Shown: one piece after another, positions 17,270 to 25,671 of the stretch
Numbering within the stretch: the stretch's first letter is position 1
Layout of the letters: every line of letters starts with the position of its first letter
Assembly (NCBI GenBank): GCA_947451385.1
Contig: CANFYZ010000020.1
Location: 1 to 49,114 of the forward strand
Length of the DNA stretch: 49,114 nucleotides
Direction of reading: 5' to 3'
Origin: Comamonadaceae bacterium
GTDB taxonomy: Bacteria > Pseudomonadota > Gammaproteobacteria > Burkholderiales > Burkholderiaceae_C
Position numbers and translations under genes: made by a program
The notes under the pieces: model-generated
Databases searched by the model: none
Seen by the model: the letters and a program-made list of their open reading frames with translations, nothing else
What the model was told of the DNA's origin: nothing

Positions 17270-18259
17270 ATGAACAGACGCTTCGTTCAATGCCCACAGT
17301 GGCTTGGTGTTCTCGCCTTCGCTTTTTCGGCTTCGTTACCGGTTGGGGCTCAGCCCACGGACTACCCCAACAAACCGATCAAGGTCGTCGTCACCTTTCC
17401 ACCGGGCGGAAGTTCAGATGCCATCATCCGCATGTTGTCGCCCCGCTTGAACGACAAATTGGGACAACCCTTGGTGGTGGACAACCGACCTGGAGCGGGG
17501 GGCAACATCGGCTTGGCCGCGGTGGCCAAAGCAGCGCCTGACGGGTACACCCTGGGAGTGGGTGCTGCCGGCGGACTGACGGCCAACGTCAGTCTGTATC
17601 CGCAAATGCCCTTCGATGTGGCCAAAGATTTTGCGCCCATCACCATGCTGGCCGCCATCCCCTTTGTGCTGGTCGGCCACCCCTCACTGCCAGCGGACAC
17701 ACTGCAGCAAGTGATTGCATTGGCCAAGGCGCAACCCGGAAAGCTCTCGATAGGCCATGGCGGAAACGGCACCGCCATGCATTTGTCAACCGCCTTGTTG
17801 ACCCAGATGGCCGATATTCAATTGATTGAGGTTCCCTACCGGGGTTCAGGCCCCGCCGCCATGGACACCTTGTCGGGCCAAGTTCAGTTGTCGATCACCG
17901 ATTTGCCGGCGGCCTTGCAGCACATTAAAACCGGAAAGCTGAAGGCTTTCGCCGTCACCAGTCCCAAGCGGTTGAGCAGTTTGCCTGACGTACCGACGGT
18001 GTCTGAAACGGGTCTCACCGGCTACGACTCTACCGGTTGGTTTGGCTTGGTTGCCCCCGCCAACACCGCGGCCCCGATCCTCAAACGCCTGCATGCGGAA
18101 TTCACGGCCGCCCTGAACGATGAGGCCATCAAATTACAGATGCGCAACAGTGGCATGGAGCCCATCGCGACCTCGGTCGAAGGATTTGATGCCTACATCA
18201 AAAGCGAAACTCAAAAGTGGGCCAAAGTGATTCGACAAGCCAACATCAAACTGAACTGA
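17270..18259 (+). CDS. Bug-family tripartite tricarboxylate transporter solute-binding protein (orphan)
   Basis: 329 residues. Signal peptide (WLGVLAFAFSASLPVGAQ), then the Bug signature YPNKPIKVVVTFPPGGSSDAI, the RPGAGGNIGLAAVAKAAPDGYTL motif, central VPYRGSGPAAMD and the C-terminal GLVAPANTAAPILKRL. It should bind a small carboxylate in the periplasm. No transporter membrane subunit, enzyme gene or regulator is adjacent, a common situation in Burkholderiales, where Bug proteins are greatly expanded. It differs clearly from the other Bug protein at 11.6-12.6 kb. A strong stem-loop follows its stop. Confidence 0.88.
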   Translation: MNRRFVQCPQWLGVLAFAFSASLPVGAQPTDYPNKPIKVVVTFPPGGSSDAIIRMLSPRLNDKLGQPLVVDNRPGAGGNIGLAAVAKAAPDGYTLGVGAAGGLTANVSLYPQMPFDVAKDFAPITMLAAIPFVLVGHPSLPADTLQQVIALAKAQPGKLSIGHGGNGTAMHLSTALLTQMADIQLIEVPYRGSGPAAMDTLSGQVQLSITDLPAALQHIKTGKLKAFAVTSPKRLSSLPDVPTVSETGLTGYDSTGWFGLVAPANTAAPILKRLHAEFTAALNDEAIKLQMRNSGMEPIATSVEGFDAYIKSETQKWAKVIRQANIKLN

Positions 18260-18301
18260 GCCCCATTGACCGACGCATCCCCGGATGCGCCACAAAAAAC
18301 C

Positions 18302-18337
18302 ACCCCAAAGGTTGGATGGGTGTCCAACTTTTGGGGT
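18302..18337 (+). terminator. Strong stem-loop after the Bug gene
   Basis: A 15-bp stem (18302-18316 with 18323-18337, one G-U pair) around a 6-base loop. The T-run (18355-18360) lies 17 bases later, so it is not a textbook terminator, but it probably stops or stabilises the Bug transcript. Confidence 0.45.
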
Positions 18338-18424
18338 GCAGTTCACTCGGGCGGTTTTTTCATTCTGGCCGTTGGCTAAAACCTCATGTAAGATTTACAG
18401 AACATCTCTACATGTAAGGTAAAA

Positions 18425-18685
18425 ATGACAACCGAAAATGCTTTGATCTGTCTTTTCCTTTTGTTGGGAACTTGTTTTGGTTTTGCCAGTTATTCAAATC
18501 GGCACTTGTTCAGCGAAGGGCCCCAAAAAGAAAACAGCTCAGACCCCCACTCTTTCTTAGAAAGTCGCCTCTTTTGGGTCATGGTTTGTGCGTGGTTGTG
18601 GCCGATCATGGTCATCACGGGAATCAATACAGCTTTGATTCTTTCAAAGCGAAAAAAGAATTCTCCAAAGAATCCCATCATTTGA
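18425..18685 (+). CDS. Small two-span membrane protein, 86 aa, unrecognised
   Basis: Two hydrophobic segments (about 6-24, ALICLFLLLGTCFGFASY; about 50-72, FWVMVCAWLWPIMVITGI) separated by a polar loop, with a basic C-terminal tail (KRKKNSPKNP). Base composition is clearly more AT-rich than the neighbours, suggesting later arrival. The ribosome site is weak (AAGG upstream). The 18385-18420 leader contains CATGTAAG twice. No known family; it could equally be a spurious ORF, but the two clean spans and basic end favour a real gene. Confidence 0.5.
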   Translation: MTTENALICLFLLLGTCFGFASYSNRHLFSEGPQKENSSDPHSFLESRLFWVMVCAWLWPIMVITGINTALILSKRKKNSPKNPII

Positions 18686-18784
18686 TTTTTGAAAATTTCG
18701 TGATTTTTATCGCGGAATTTGCTCCATCGCTGAGGTACGGCTCAGAGGGGGCAGGTCACAACCCAGTCAGTGTGATGCGTTGGC

Positions 18785-18820
18785 GCAAAAAAAGAGGACT
18801 GCTTTGACACAGTCCTCTTT
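18785..18820 (-). terminator. Rho-independent terminator of tRNA-Ile
   Basis: On the minus strand AAAGAGGACTG pairs with CAGTCCTCTTT around an 8-base loop, followed by a T-run (18796-18787 region). It begins just 6 bp past the tRNA CCA end, as expected for a tRNA terminator. Confidence 0.88.
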
Positions 18821-18825
18821 CATGT

Positions 18826-19110
18826 TGGTAGGCCCACCAGGACTTGAACCTGGGACCAAAGGATTCCGGTTTGTGTAGCTTTCACTACTCCCTGGACTTT
18901 GCCTTCACCATAGCTTGCGCCGTAGGTGGGTGCCGTCAAGTCTCTACACGTTCCGAAGTGCTTTCACACTAAGGCTTCGCTCGGCATTGCCATATGTGTT
19001 GCCACACTTAGGTTTCACCGACTTTGACACCATCCCTTACACAGTTTCCAGGTGTAAGGCACATTTGAAAAATATGAGTCCTCTGCTCTAACCAACTGAG
19101 CTATAGGCCC
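18826..19110 (-). tRNA. tRNA-Ile (anticodon CAU) interrupted by a group I intron
   Basis: The exons are 19110-19074 (37 nt, ending in the anticodon CAT) and 18865-18826 (40 nt, with encoded CCA). Joined they form a normal 77-nt tRNA: acceptor GGGCCTA/TGGGCCT with G-T pairs at the ends, D-arm AGCTCAGTTGGTTAGAGC, anticodon loop CTCATAA, and T-arm CCAGGTTCAAGTCCTGG. The sequence matches the minor isoleucine tRNA whose C34 becomes lysidine (TilS) to read AUA, rather than elongator or initiator Met. The 208-nt intron lies directly after the anticodon. A -10-like TACAAT is at 19125-19120. Confidence 0.93.
18866..19073 (-). ncRNA. Group I self-splicing intron (IC3-like, Azoarcus type) in tRNA-Ile(CAU)
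   Basis: 208 nt with no ORF. The 5' exon CAU can pair with the guide GUG at 19062-19060 (P1, with the U-G pair at the splice site). P2 is an 8-bp helix, CCTTACAC with GTGTAAGG (19059-19052/19042-19035), capped by a GAAA loop. The core (GGUGUCAAA, GAAACCUAAG, UAUGGCAAUGCCGAG, GUAGAGACUUGACGGCACCC, CUAUGGUGAAGGC, AAGUCCAGGGAG) follows the known order. P9 is GUAGU-GAAA-GCUAC. It ends in G (18866), the omega-G. From memory it is closely similar to the roughly 205-nt intron of Azoarcus tRNA-Ile, with a compensatory change in P7 (GACUU/AAGUC here, GACUA/UAGUC there). Confidence 0.93.
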
Positions 19111-19152
19111 GAAAAACTGATTGTACTTTGCCCCTTTTTAGCCCCAAAAATT

Positions 19153-19202
19153 GCCTCATTTTTCAGAACTAACGCCTCATTCATCTTTTGAAAATTCAAA
19201 AG
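19153..19202. repeat. Spaced direct repeat plus palindrome between hrcA and tRNA-Ile
   Basis: GCCTCATT occurs at 19153-19160 and 19174-19181, 21 bp apart (two helical turns). Next to it is the perfect inverted repeat CTTTTGAAAATTCAAAAG (19185-19202). On the minus strand these lie between the hrcA stop and the tRNA-Ile promoter. Could be a protein-binding site or part of the hrcA 3' end; role unknown. Confidence 0.35.
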
Positions 19203-19251
19203 CGAGGTGATTGTAGTCTGCTGTCCGGGCCAAAGGGTGCCTCAACCGGGC

Positions 19252-20256
19252 CTACTTGGATTGGCTCAGGGCATGGCCAATCAGGCGCGAGGTGATGTCC
19301 ACGATCTGGATCATGCGGTCGTAGGGCATGCGGGTGGGGCCAATCACACCCAGCGTCCCGACCACTTGGCCGTCAACCTCATAGGGGGCGCTGACCACGG
19401 ACAGTTCTTGCATCGGCACGATCTGGCTCTCGCCGCCGATGTAAATGCGCACACCTTGAGCTTGGCTGGAGACGTCGAGCAAACGCATGATTTGCGTTTT
19501 TTGTTCGAACAAATCGAAAGTTCGGCGCAAATGCCCCATGTCACTGGAAAAGTCGCTCACCGAAAGCAGGTTGCGTTCGCCGGCAATCACCACCTCTTCG
19601 CGGTCCTGCTCAAGTGCTTCAGAGCTGACTCGCACCGCGGCCTGCATCAAGGTCGCAATTTCAGTTTGCAGGCTGACCAGTTCTTGCTTGACGCGGCTGC
19701 GCACTTCTTCGATGGCCATGCCGGCGTAGTGCGAGTTCAGGAAATTGGAGGCTTCAATCAGTTGGTTCTGGGCAAAATCGTTCTCAGTGAATATGACGCG
19801 GTTTTGCACATCGCCTTCGGGTGAAACGATGATCACCAAAATGCGCTTTTCCGATAAGCGCAAAAATTCAATGTGGCGAAACACCGAGGAGCGACGGGGC
19901 GCCATCACCACGCCAACAAAATGCGACAAGTCAGACAACAAATGCGCGGCATTGGCAATGACTTTTTGCGGCTGATCAGGGGCCAGGCTGGGGGCCTGAA
20001 ACGATTCACGCTTGGCCGTCAACATGGTGTCAACGAACAATCTGTAGCCCAAAGTGGTCGGAATCCGTCCGGCCGAGGTGTGCGGACTGGCGATCAATCC
20101 CAACTCTTCCAAGTCGGACATGACATTGCGGATGGTGGCCGGTGACAAATCCAGGCCAGACGCTTTGGACAGGGTCCGAGAGCCCACGGGCTGCCCGTCA
20201 GCAATGTAGCGCTCGACCAGCGCTTTGAGCAATAACTTGGCACGATCATCCAGCAT
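19252..20256 (-). CDS. hrcA: Heat-inducible transcription repressor HrcA
   Basis: 334 residues, full length. HrcA represses groE/dnaK-type genes by binding CIRCE and is kept active by GroEL. An N-terminal winged-helix domain ([20 protein letters not shown] and [19 protein letters not shown], with [11 protein letters not shown]) is followed by the GAF-like dimerisation domain ([16 protein letters not shown]) and the C-terminal conserved [22 protein letters not shown] region. The stop is TAG, and the end ALSQSK is the normal C-terminus of betaproteobacterial HrcA. It is divergent from nadK with only 28 bp between starts. No CIRCE element was seen in the window. Confidence 0.95.
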   Translation of the reverse strand: MLDDRAKLLLKALVERYIADGQPVGSRTLSKASGLDLSPATIRNVMSDLEELGLIASPHTSAGRIPTTLGYRLFVDTMLTAKRESFQAPSLAPDQPQKVIANAAHLLSDLSHFVGVVMAPRRSSVFRHIEFLRLSEKRILVIIVSPEGDVQNRVIFTENDFAQNQLIEASNFLNSHYAGMAIEEVRSRVKQELVSLQTEIATLMQAAVRVSSEALEQDREEVVIAGERNLLSVSDFSSDMGHLRRTFDLFEQKTQIMRLLDVSSQAQGVRIYIGGESQIVPMQELSVVSAPYEVDGQVVGTLGVIGPTRMPYDRMIQIVDITSRLIGHALSQSK

Positions 20257-20284
20257 GGGCCCATTTTAATGATGTAATTTGCGT

Positions 20285-21181
20285 ATGAAACCCAAATTCC
20301 GTCACGTTGCGCTATTTGGCAAGCACCACACCACGCTTTCTGGCGCCGCACTGGAAAGTTCGCGCCAGGTGCTGGACGACATCGCGCAATTTATGAGCCG
20401 CCAAGGTTGCGACGTCGTCCTGGACCCGGAGACCGCGATGTATGCGGGCTTGAGCCAGTACCCAGTTTTGACCCTGGCCGAAATTGGCGCTCAATGTGAT
20501 GTGGGTTTGGTGGTGGGGGGCGATGGCACGATGCTCGGCATTGGGCGGCAAATCGCCCGCTACGGGTTGCCGCTGATTGGCATCAACCAGGGGCGCTTGG
20601 GTTTCATCACCGACATTCCTCTGGACAAATACCAAGAGACGCTGAAACCCATATTGAACGGCAAGTTCGAATCGGACGAACGCTGCGTGTTGCAGGCGAA
20701 AGTTTGGCGCGACCGAGATTGCGTCTTCAATGCGCTGGCCATGAACGATGTGGTGGTCTACCGCGGCGGCACTTCAGGCATGGTCGAATTGCGCGTGGAA
20801 GTGGATGGCCGCTTTGTGGCCAACCAGCGCGCCGACGGTTTGATCATTGCCACACCCACCGGATCCACCGCCTATTCTTTGTCTGCGGGCGGTCCGCTGT
20901 TGCACCCCTCGATCTCAGGCTGGGTCGTCGCGCCGATTGCGCCGCACACCCTCTCCAACCGTCCGCTGGTGGTCTCGGACACCTCTGAGATCAGCATCGA
21001 GGTGGTGTCCGGCCGCGATGCCAGCGCCAACTTTGACATGCAGTCGCTCGCCTCGTTGTTGATTGGCGACCGCATCATCGTGCGCCGCTCAGAGCATTTG
21101 GTGCGGTTTTTACATCCCGAAGGCTGGAATTATTTCGACACCTTGAGAAAGAAAATGCACTGGAACGAGGGAGGCTCCTGA
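20285..21181 (+). CDS. nadK: NAD kinase
   Basis: 298 residues from ATG 20285 (an in-frame TTG two codons earlier is less likely). Phosphorylates NAD to NADP in the cytosol. The GGDGTM motif is at 78-83, followed by [11 protein letters not shown], the NDVVVYRG segment and the glycine-rich [22 protein letters not shown] region, all diagnostic of bacterial NAD kinases. It is divergent from hrcA and followed after 3 bp by recN, an arrangement conserved in many proteobacteria. Confidence 0.95.
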   Translation: MKPKFRHVALFGKHHTTLSGAALESSRQVLDDIAQFMSRQGCDVVLDPETAMYAGLSQYPVLTLAEIGAQCDVGLVVGGDGTMLGIGRQIARYGLPLIGINQGRLGFITDIPLDKYQETLKPILNGKFESDERCVLQAKVWRDRDCVFNALAMNDVVVYRGGTSGMVELRVEVDGRFVANQRADGLIIATPTGSTAYSLSAGGPLLHPSISGWVVAPIAPHTLSNRPLVVSDTSEISIEVVSGRDASANFDMQSLASLLIGDRIIVRRSEHLVRFLHPEGWNYFDTLRKKMHWNEGGS

Positions 21182-21184
21182 ACC

Positions 21185-22873
21185 GTGGCACTGCGAAACA
21201 TCAGCCTGCGTGACTTTGTGATCGTGCGTGAACTGGACCTGAATTTGTCCGGTGGTTTCACCGTGCTCACCGGTGAGACCGGTGCGGGTAAATCGATTTT
21301 GATTGATGCTTTGCAATTGGCCCTGGGCGCCCGAGCCGATGTGGGCGTGGTCCGGGAAACAGCGCAGCGCTGCGAGGTTTGCGCGGAGTTTGATGCGCCC
21401 ACGGGCGCTCTGAGTTGGCTGGAAGAAGCGGGCTTTGACCCTGCCGAAACCCTGTTGCTGAAACGCACCGTCGATGCACAGGGCAAAAGCCGCGCCTGGA
21501 TCAATGGCAGCCCCGCCACGGCCACACAACTGCGCGAGGTGGGTGAATTGCTGCTCGATATTCATGGGCAGCATGCTTGGCAAAGCCTGACGCGCGCCGA
21601 TGCGGTGCGCGGCCTGCTCGATGCCTACGCAGGCATTGACCTGCGAGAAATAAAGTCGCTTTGGCTTCAGTGGCGTGCCGCGCAACAAACGCTGACGCAG
21701 GCGCGGGGTGCGCAAGACAACTTGGTGCGTGAAGGTGAGCGCTTGAGCTGGCAAATTGCCGAGCTCGACAAATTGTCCCCCGGTGCGGAAGAATGGCAGG
21801 AACTCAATGCCGAACACACCCGCCTGTCGCATGCCCAAGCGCTGATAGACGGAGCCCAGTTGGCCTTAGATGCACTCGAGTCCGAAGATGCTGGTGGCGC
21901 GCTGCCCATGCTGTCGCGCGCCGTTCAAGCCCTGGCCGAGCAAACCCATGTGGAGCCTGAATTTCAAAGCTTGGCCGACGTGCTTGCGTCCAGTTTGGCG
22001 CAAGCCGAAGACGCTGCCCATTCCTTGCATGCGTATTTGCGTAAAACCGATTTGGACCCCGAACGTCTGGCAGAACTGGACGCGCGCATGGGCCTGTGGA
22101 TTTCACTCTCTCGCCGCTACAAGCGTCCGCCCGAAGACCTGGCCGCCATGCTGGCGGGCTGGCGCGACGAGCTCACGGCACTGGATGCGGCCAGCGACTT
22201 GGAACGTTTAGAAGCAGCTGAAAAAAAAGCTTTCCAAACCTACATGGCCGTGGCGCGGCAAATTTCCCAAAAAAGAGGACAAGCCGCGCCCAAGTTGGCC
22301 TTGGCGGTCACGCAAGCGCTGCAACAACTGGGCATGCAGGGCGGACGACTGGAAGTCACCTTAGAAAGCCAGGCCCAGCCGGGCCAGCAGGGTCTGGAAG
22401 AAGTCAGCTTTTTGGTTGCGGGTCACGCAGGGAGCACCCCCAAGCCGGTCGGCAAAGTAGCCTCGGGCGGTGAGCTGTCGCGTATTGCACTGGCCATCGC
22501 CGTGACCACCAGCGAGCTGGGAACAGCAGGCACCTTGATTTTTGATGAAGTGGATTCGGGTGTCGGCGGCGCCGTGGCCGAGACCGTCGGTCGTTTGATG
22601 AAAAAATTGGGCCAGCACAGACAGGTCTTGGCCGTCACCCATTTACCGCAAGTGGCCGCCTGCGCCGACCACCACCTGCTTGTGGCCAAAGCCGCGCAGG
22701 CCGATGGCGTGGTCAGTCAAGTGACCTCCATCACCAGCGAGCACCGCGTGAGTGAGATTGCGCGCATGCTGGGCGGTGAAAAATTGTCTGAAACCACCCT
22801 GGCCCATGCGCGCGAGATGCTGGGCAGCCCGCCTTCGCCAACTTCGCTGCGCAAGCCACGCAGCCTGACCTGA
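21185..22873 (+). CDS. recN: DNA repair protein RecN
   Basis: 562 residues, GTG start 3 bp after nadK. A structural-maintenance-of-chromosomes-like ATPase that holds broken DNA ends in double-strand break repair. Walker A is GETGAGKS (about residues 29-36), the central coiled coil spans roughly 150-370, the ABC signature is [14 protein letters not shown], and Walker B is [12 protein letters not shown]. In many bacteria recN is SOS-induced, but no LexA box is visible here, so it is probably transcribed with nadK. Confidence 0.95.
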   Translation: MALRNISLRDFVIVRELDLNLSGGFTVLTGETGAGKSILIDALQLALGARADVGVVRETAQRCEVCAEFDAPTGALSWLEEAGFDPAETLLLKRTVDAQGKSRAWINGSPATATQLREVGELLLDIHGQHAWQSLTRADAVRGLLDAYAGIDLREIKSLWLQWRAAQQTLTQARGAQDNLVREGERLSWQIAELDKLSPGAEEWQELNAEHTRLSHAQALIDGAQLALDALESEDAGGALPMLSRAVQALAEQTHVEPEFQSLADVLASSLAQAEDAAHSLHAYLRKTDLDPERLAELDARMGLWISLSRRYKRPPEDLAAMLAGWRDELTALDAASDLERLEAAEKKAFQTYMAVARQISQKRGQAAPKLALAVTQALQQLGMQGGRLEVTLESQAQPGQQGLEEVSFLVAGHAGSTPKPVGKVASGGELSRIALAIAVTTSELGTAGTLIFDEVDSGVGGAVAETVGRLMKKLGQHRQVLAVTHLPQVAACADHHLLVAKAAQADGVVSQVTSITSEHRVSEIARMLGGEKLSETTLAHAREMLGSPPSPTSLRKPRSLT

Positions 22874-22875
22874 CC

Positions 22876-23736
22876 ATGGAAATTATTCTCATCACCGGCA
22901 TGTCCGGCTCGGGTAAGTCAGTGGCCCTGCATGCACTGGAGGACGCGCAGTTTTACTGCGTGGACAATCTGCCGCCCGAGTTGTTGATTCCCTTCGTGGA
23001 ACTCGAAAACGGTCACAAAGAAGAACGTCTGGCCATTGCCATTGACGTGCGCAGTGCCGCGTCGCTGCACATGATGCCCGAACAGTTAGCGATTCTGCGC
23101 GAGCGGGGCATGACAGTGAAATCGCTTTTTCTGGATGCCACCACAGACGTCTTGTTGCGCCGCTACTCCGAAACGCGGAGGCGCCACCCCTTGTCGGGCA
23201 AGGCCAAAATTGAAAATGAAAAAGCGCTGTTAGAAACCATTGAGTTTGAGCGTGACTTGCTGTCGCAACTGCGTGAGCAAGCGCATGTCATAGATACCAG
23301 CCTGCTGCGTTCGGCACAGTTACAAAGCTATGTGAAATCCATGGTCAGTGCCCCAGCTTCTAAATTAACGCTGGTGTTTGAGTCGTTTGGTTTCAAGCGC
23401 GGCATTCCCATGGATGCGGACTATGTGTTTGATGTCCGTATGCTGCCGAACCCCCATTACGAAAGCGATTTGCGGCCCTTGACCGGCCGCGATGCGCCGA
23501 TTCAGGCTTACTTGGAAAAGTTTGAAGAAGTTGCGCAAATGAAGCAGCAAATTCAGGACTTCATTGCCCATTGGTTAGGGGCCTTGGAGCGCGATCACCG
23601 CAACTACATCACCGTGGCGATTGGCTGCACCGGCGGGCAACACCGCTCTGTCTATTTGGTAGAACAACTGGCCAAGACTTTCTCTACCAAATGGCTCACC
23701 TTGAAGCGCCACCGCGAGCTCGACGCTGTGCGTTGA
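22876..23736 (+). CDS. rapZ: RNase adapter RapZ / nucleotide-binding protein
   Basis: 286 residues. It binds nucleotides and, in enterobacteria, delivers the sRNA GlmZ to RNase E to control glucosamine-6-phosphate synthase. Walker A GMSGSGKS is at 8-15, followed by [12 protein letters not shown], the conserved RRRHPL segment, and the C-terminal domain with [19 protein letters not shown]. It starts 2 bp after recN. The RNA partner in betaproteobacteria is not established, so the E. coli role is only a family inference. Convergent with mutY across 9 bp, with no terminator visible. Confidence 0.92.
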   Translation: MEIILITGMSGSGKSVALHALEDAQFYCVDNLPPELLIPFVELENGHKEERLAIAIDVRSAASLHMMPEQLAILRERGMTVKSLFLDATTDVLLRRYSETRRRHPLSGKAKIENEKALLETIEFERDLLSQLREQAHVIDTSLLRSAQLQSYVKSMVSAPASKLTLVFESFGFKRGIPMDADYVFDVRMLPNPHYESDLRPLTGRDAPIQAYLEKFEEVAQMKQQIQDFIAHWLGALERDHRNYITVAIGCTGGQHRSVYLVEQLAKTFSTKWLTLKRHRELDAVR

Positions 23737-23745
23737 GTTGCAGAC

Positions 23746-24816
23746 TCAGCCTGCCAATAACTTTCTGATGGGTGCAGGCAAGCCCAGACTTTGCCATTGC
23801 GCAGGGGCCATCCAGGCCCCTTCAACACCCTGGCGCAATACTGGGCTCAAGTTGCCCGCAGGTTGTGCACGCACAGGGTGCAAATGCAAATCTTTGTGGG
23901 TTAAAACATGTACAAAGGCGGCGTCATGCTGCACGGCTTGGCCATGGGGCAAAGCACCGACCAAGGCCTCGGCACTTTCAAATACGGGCATGCAATACAG
24001 ACTGGCCCAGATGCCCTGGGCTGGACGTTTTTCGAGCCACACCTGGCCTTGTTTATTTTGCGCCCACAACACCCACAGCGACTCGCTGCTGCGTTTCAAT
24101 TTGCGCGTTTTGACCGGATAGCGCAAGGGATCCCCTTCCTGCTTCGCCATACACATCGACTGCGCCGGGCATCGGGGGCAATCGGTCTTGCGCGGTAAGC
24201 ACACCGTGGCGCCCAAGTCCATCAAGGCCTGGGTATAGCGCGGCATCGTCGTGGACAGGGCACGGGTCGGCAGCAAGGCCTCGGCGTAATTCCAGAGCTC
24301 GCGCTCGTGCGCGGCCAGGGACAAATCGGCGCTGTAGCCGAGCACACGGGTCAAGACCCTTTTGACATTGCCATCCAAAATCGCGGCACGTTGGCCAAAG
24401 CAAAAAGCGGCAATCGCCGCCGCGGTCGATCGACCGATCCCTGGCAAGCTTTGCAGGTCCACTGGGTCCTGGGGAAAAACGCCGCCAAAACGCGCCACCA
24501 CCTCGATCGCACAACGGTGAAGATTGCGTGCCCGACTGTAGTAACCCAGACCACTCCACAATCCCAAAACCTCGTCTTGCGAAGCGCCAGCCAAGGCGCT
24601 GACATCCGGGAATTTGCTCAGAAAACGCGGGAAGTACTCCAACACCGTGCTGACTTGCGTTTGCTGCAGCATGATTTCTGATAACCACACGCGGTAGGGA
24701 TCACGCGTGTTTTGCCAAGGCAAACTGTGGCGACCGTGACGGGTTTGCCAAGCCACCAGATCGGTGGCAAAACGCGTCAGCACTTCAGGCGGGATGCCAC
24801 TCAATACTTTTGACAT
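23746..24816 (-). CDS. mutY: A/G-specific adenine DNA glycosylase
   Basis: 356 residues from ATG 24816. Removes adenine mispaired with 8-oxoguanine. The catalytic glutamate lies in [12 protein letters not shown], the helix-hairpin-helix is [15 protein letters not shown] with the catalytic aspartate in [10 protein letters not shown], and the [4Fe-4S] ligands [17 protein letters not shown] (C-x6-C-x2-C-x5-C) are complete. The C-terminal NUDIX-like 8-oxoG recognition domain ([17 protein letters not shown]) is present. It overlaps mutM by 16 bp, so the two glycosylases of the 8-oxoguanine repair system are made together. Confidence 0.95.
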   Translation of the reverse strand: MSKVLSGIPPEVLTRFATDLVAWQTRHGRHSLPWQNTRDPYRVWLSEIMLQQTQVSTVLEYFPRFLSKFPDVSALAGASQDEVLGLWSGLGYYSRARNLHRCAIEVVARFGGVFPQDPVDLQSLPGIGRSTAAAIAAFCFGQRAAILDGNVKRVLTRVLGYSADLSLAAHERELWNYAEALLPTRALSTTMPRYTQALMDLGATVCLPRKTDCPRCPAQSMCMAKQEGDPLRYPVKTRKLKRSSESLWVLWAQNKQGQVWLEKRPAQGIWASLYCMPVFESAEALVGALPHGQAVQHDAAFVHVLTHKDLHLHPVRAQPAGNLSPVLRQGVEGAWMAPAQWQSLGLPAPIRKLLAG

Positions 24817-25616
24817 ACGGGACAAAAAAAAGTGGAGCGTTGGCCCTGCATGATCTGTTTGATCGGCGTGGCACAGCGCCGACAGGGCTGACCTGTTCGA
24901 CCGTAGACCGAGGCCTCTAACTGAAAGTACCCATTCTTGCCCTCGGCGCTGACAAAATCGCGCAAGCTGCTGCCGCCTTTGGCCACGGCGCGGGCCAGCA
25001 CCTCGCGAATCGCTGTGTGCAACTTGGCGACACGCGGCTTGGACAGTTGCGCAGCTTTGACCGAGGGTCGAATGCCTGACAAAAACAGGGCCTCAGAAGC
25101 ATAAATATTCCCCACCCCCACCACGACCTGACCGGCCAGCAACACCTGCTTGATGGGCGCTTTTTTTTGCTTCAGCTCGGCGCAAAAAACGTGGAGGTCA
25201 AAAGAGTCCGCCAAAGGTTCCACGCCCAAGTGCCCCAACAGCTTCTGCGCCGGGGCAGAAAATTCAGACGGCGCCCACACCACCGCGCCGAAACGGCGAG
25301 GGTCATGCAAGCGCAACACGCCGCGCGTCGTTTCCAAGTCCATGTGATCATGGGGACCGCGCGGGCCCTGTTGTTGATCAAAATTCAAACTGCCAGACAT
25401 GCCCAAGTGCACCAGCAAAAGGCCTTGGTCCAAATCAATGAGCAGGTATTTACCGCGGCGGCGCACCTGGGTCACCTGACGTCCGACCAACTCCGTGGGT
25501 TCCAGCCCCAAAGGCCAGCGCAAGGGCTTGCCCATATGCAAGGCCAGCACCCTGGCACCGGCAATACGGTCGGCAAAGCTTTGGCGTGTGACTTCAACTT
25601 CGGGCAATTCGGGCAT
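24801..25616 (-). CDS. mutM: Formamidopyrimidine-DNA glycosylase (8-oxoguanine repair)
   Basis: 271 residues from ATG 25616, which gives the required MPELPEVE N-terminus (catalytic Pro2 and Glu3). Excises 8-oxoguanine and formamidopyrimidines and cuts the abasic site. The helix-two-turn-helix region ([16 protein letters not shown]) and the C-terminal zinc finger CRRC-x16-CPVC are intact. An upstream in-frame start at 25640 would add eight residues ahead of the catalytic proline and is ruled out. Overlaps mutY by 16 bp; divergent from the TPR gene across 55 bp. Confidence 0.96.
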   Translation of the reverse strand: MPELPEVEVTRQSFADRIAGARVLALHMGKPLRWPLGLEPTELVGRQVTQVRRRGKYLLIDLDQGLLLVHLGMSGSLNFDQQQGPRGPHDHMDLETTRGVLRLHDPRRFGAVVWAPSEFSAPAQKLLGHLGVEPLADSFDLHVFCAELKQKKAPIKQVLLAGQVVVGVGNIYASEALFLSGIRPSVKAAQLSKPRVAKLHTAIREVLARAVAKGGSSLRDFVSAEGKNGYFQLEASVYGRTGQPCRRCATPIKQIMQGQRSTFFCPVCQKY

Positions 25617-25671
25617 AAATAAGAGGGCCTGGCCCCGCAAAGGAAAATAGCCGCTCGATTATGATGGCTTG

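Noticed and set aside
18826..19110. Reading the split tRNA as tRNA-Met, or as two tRNA fragments
   Set aside because: Exon joining gives one complete tRNA whose body fits tRNA-Ile(CAU), and the insert has the complete group I core.
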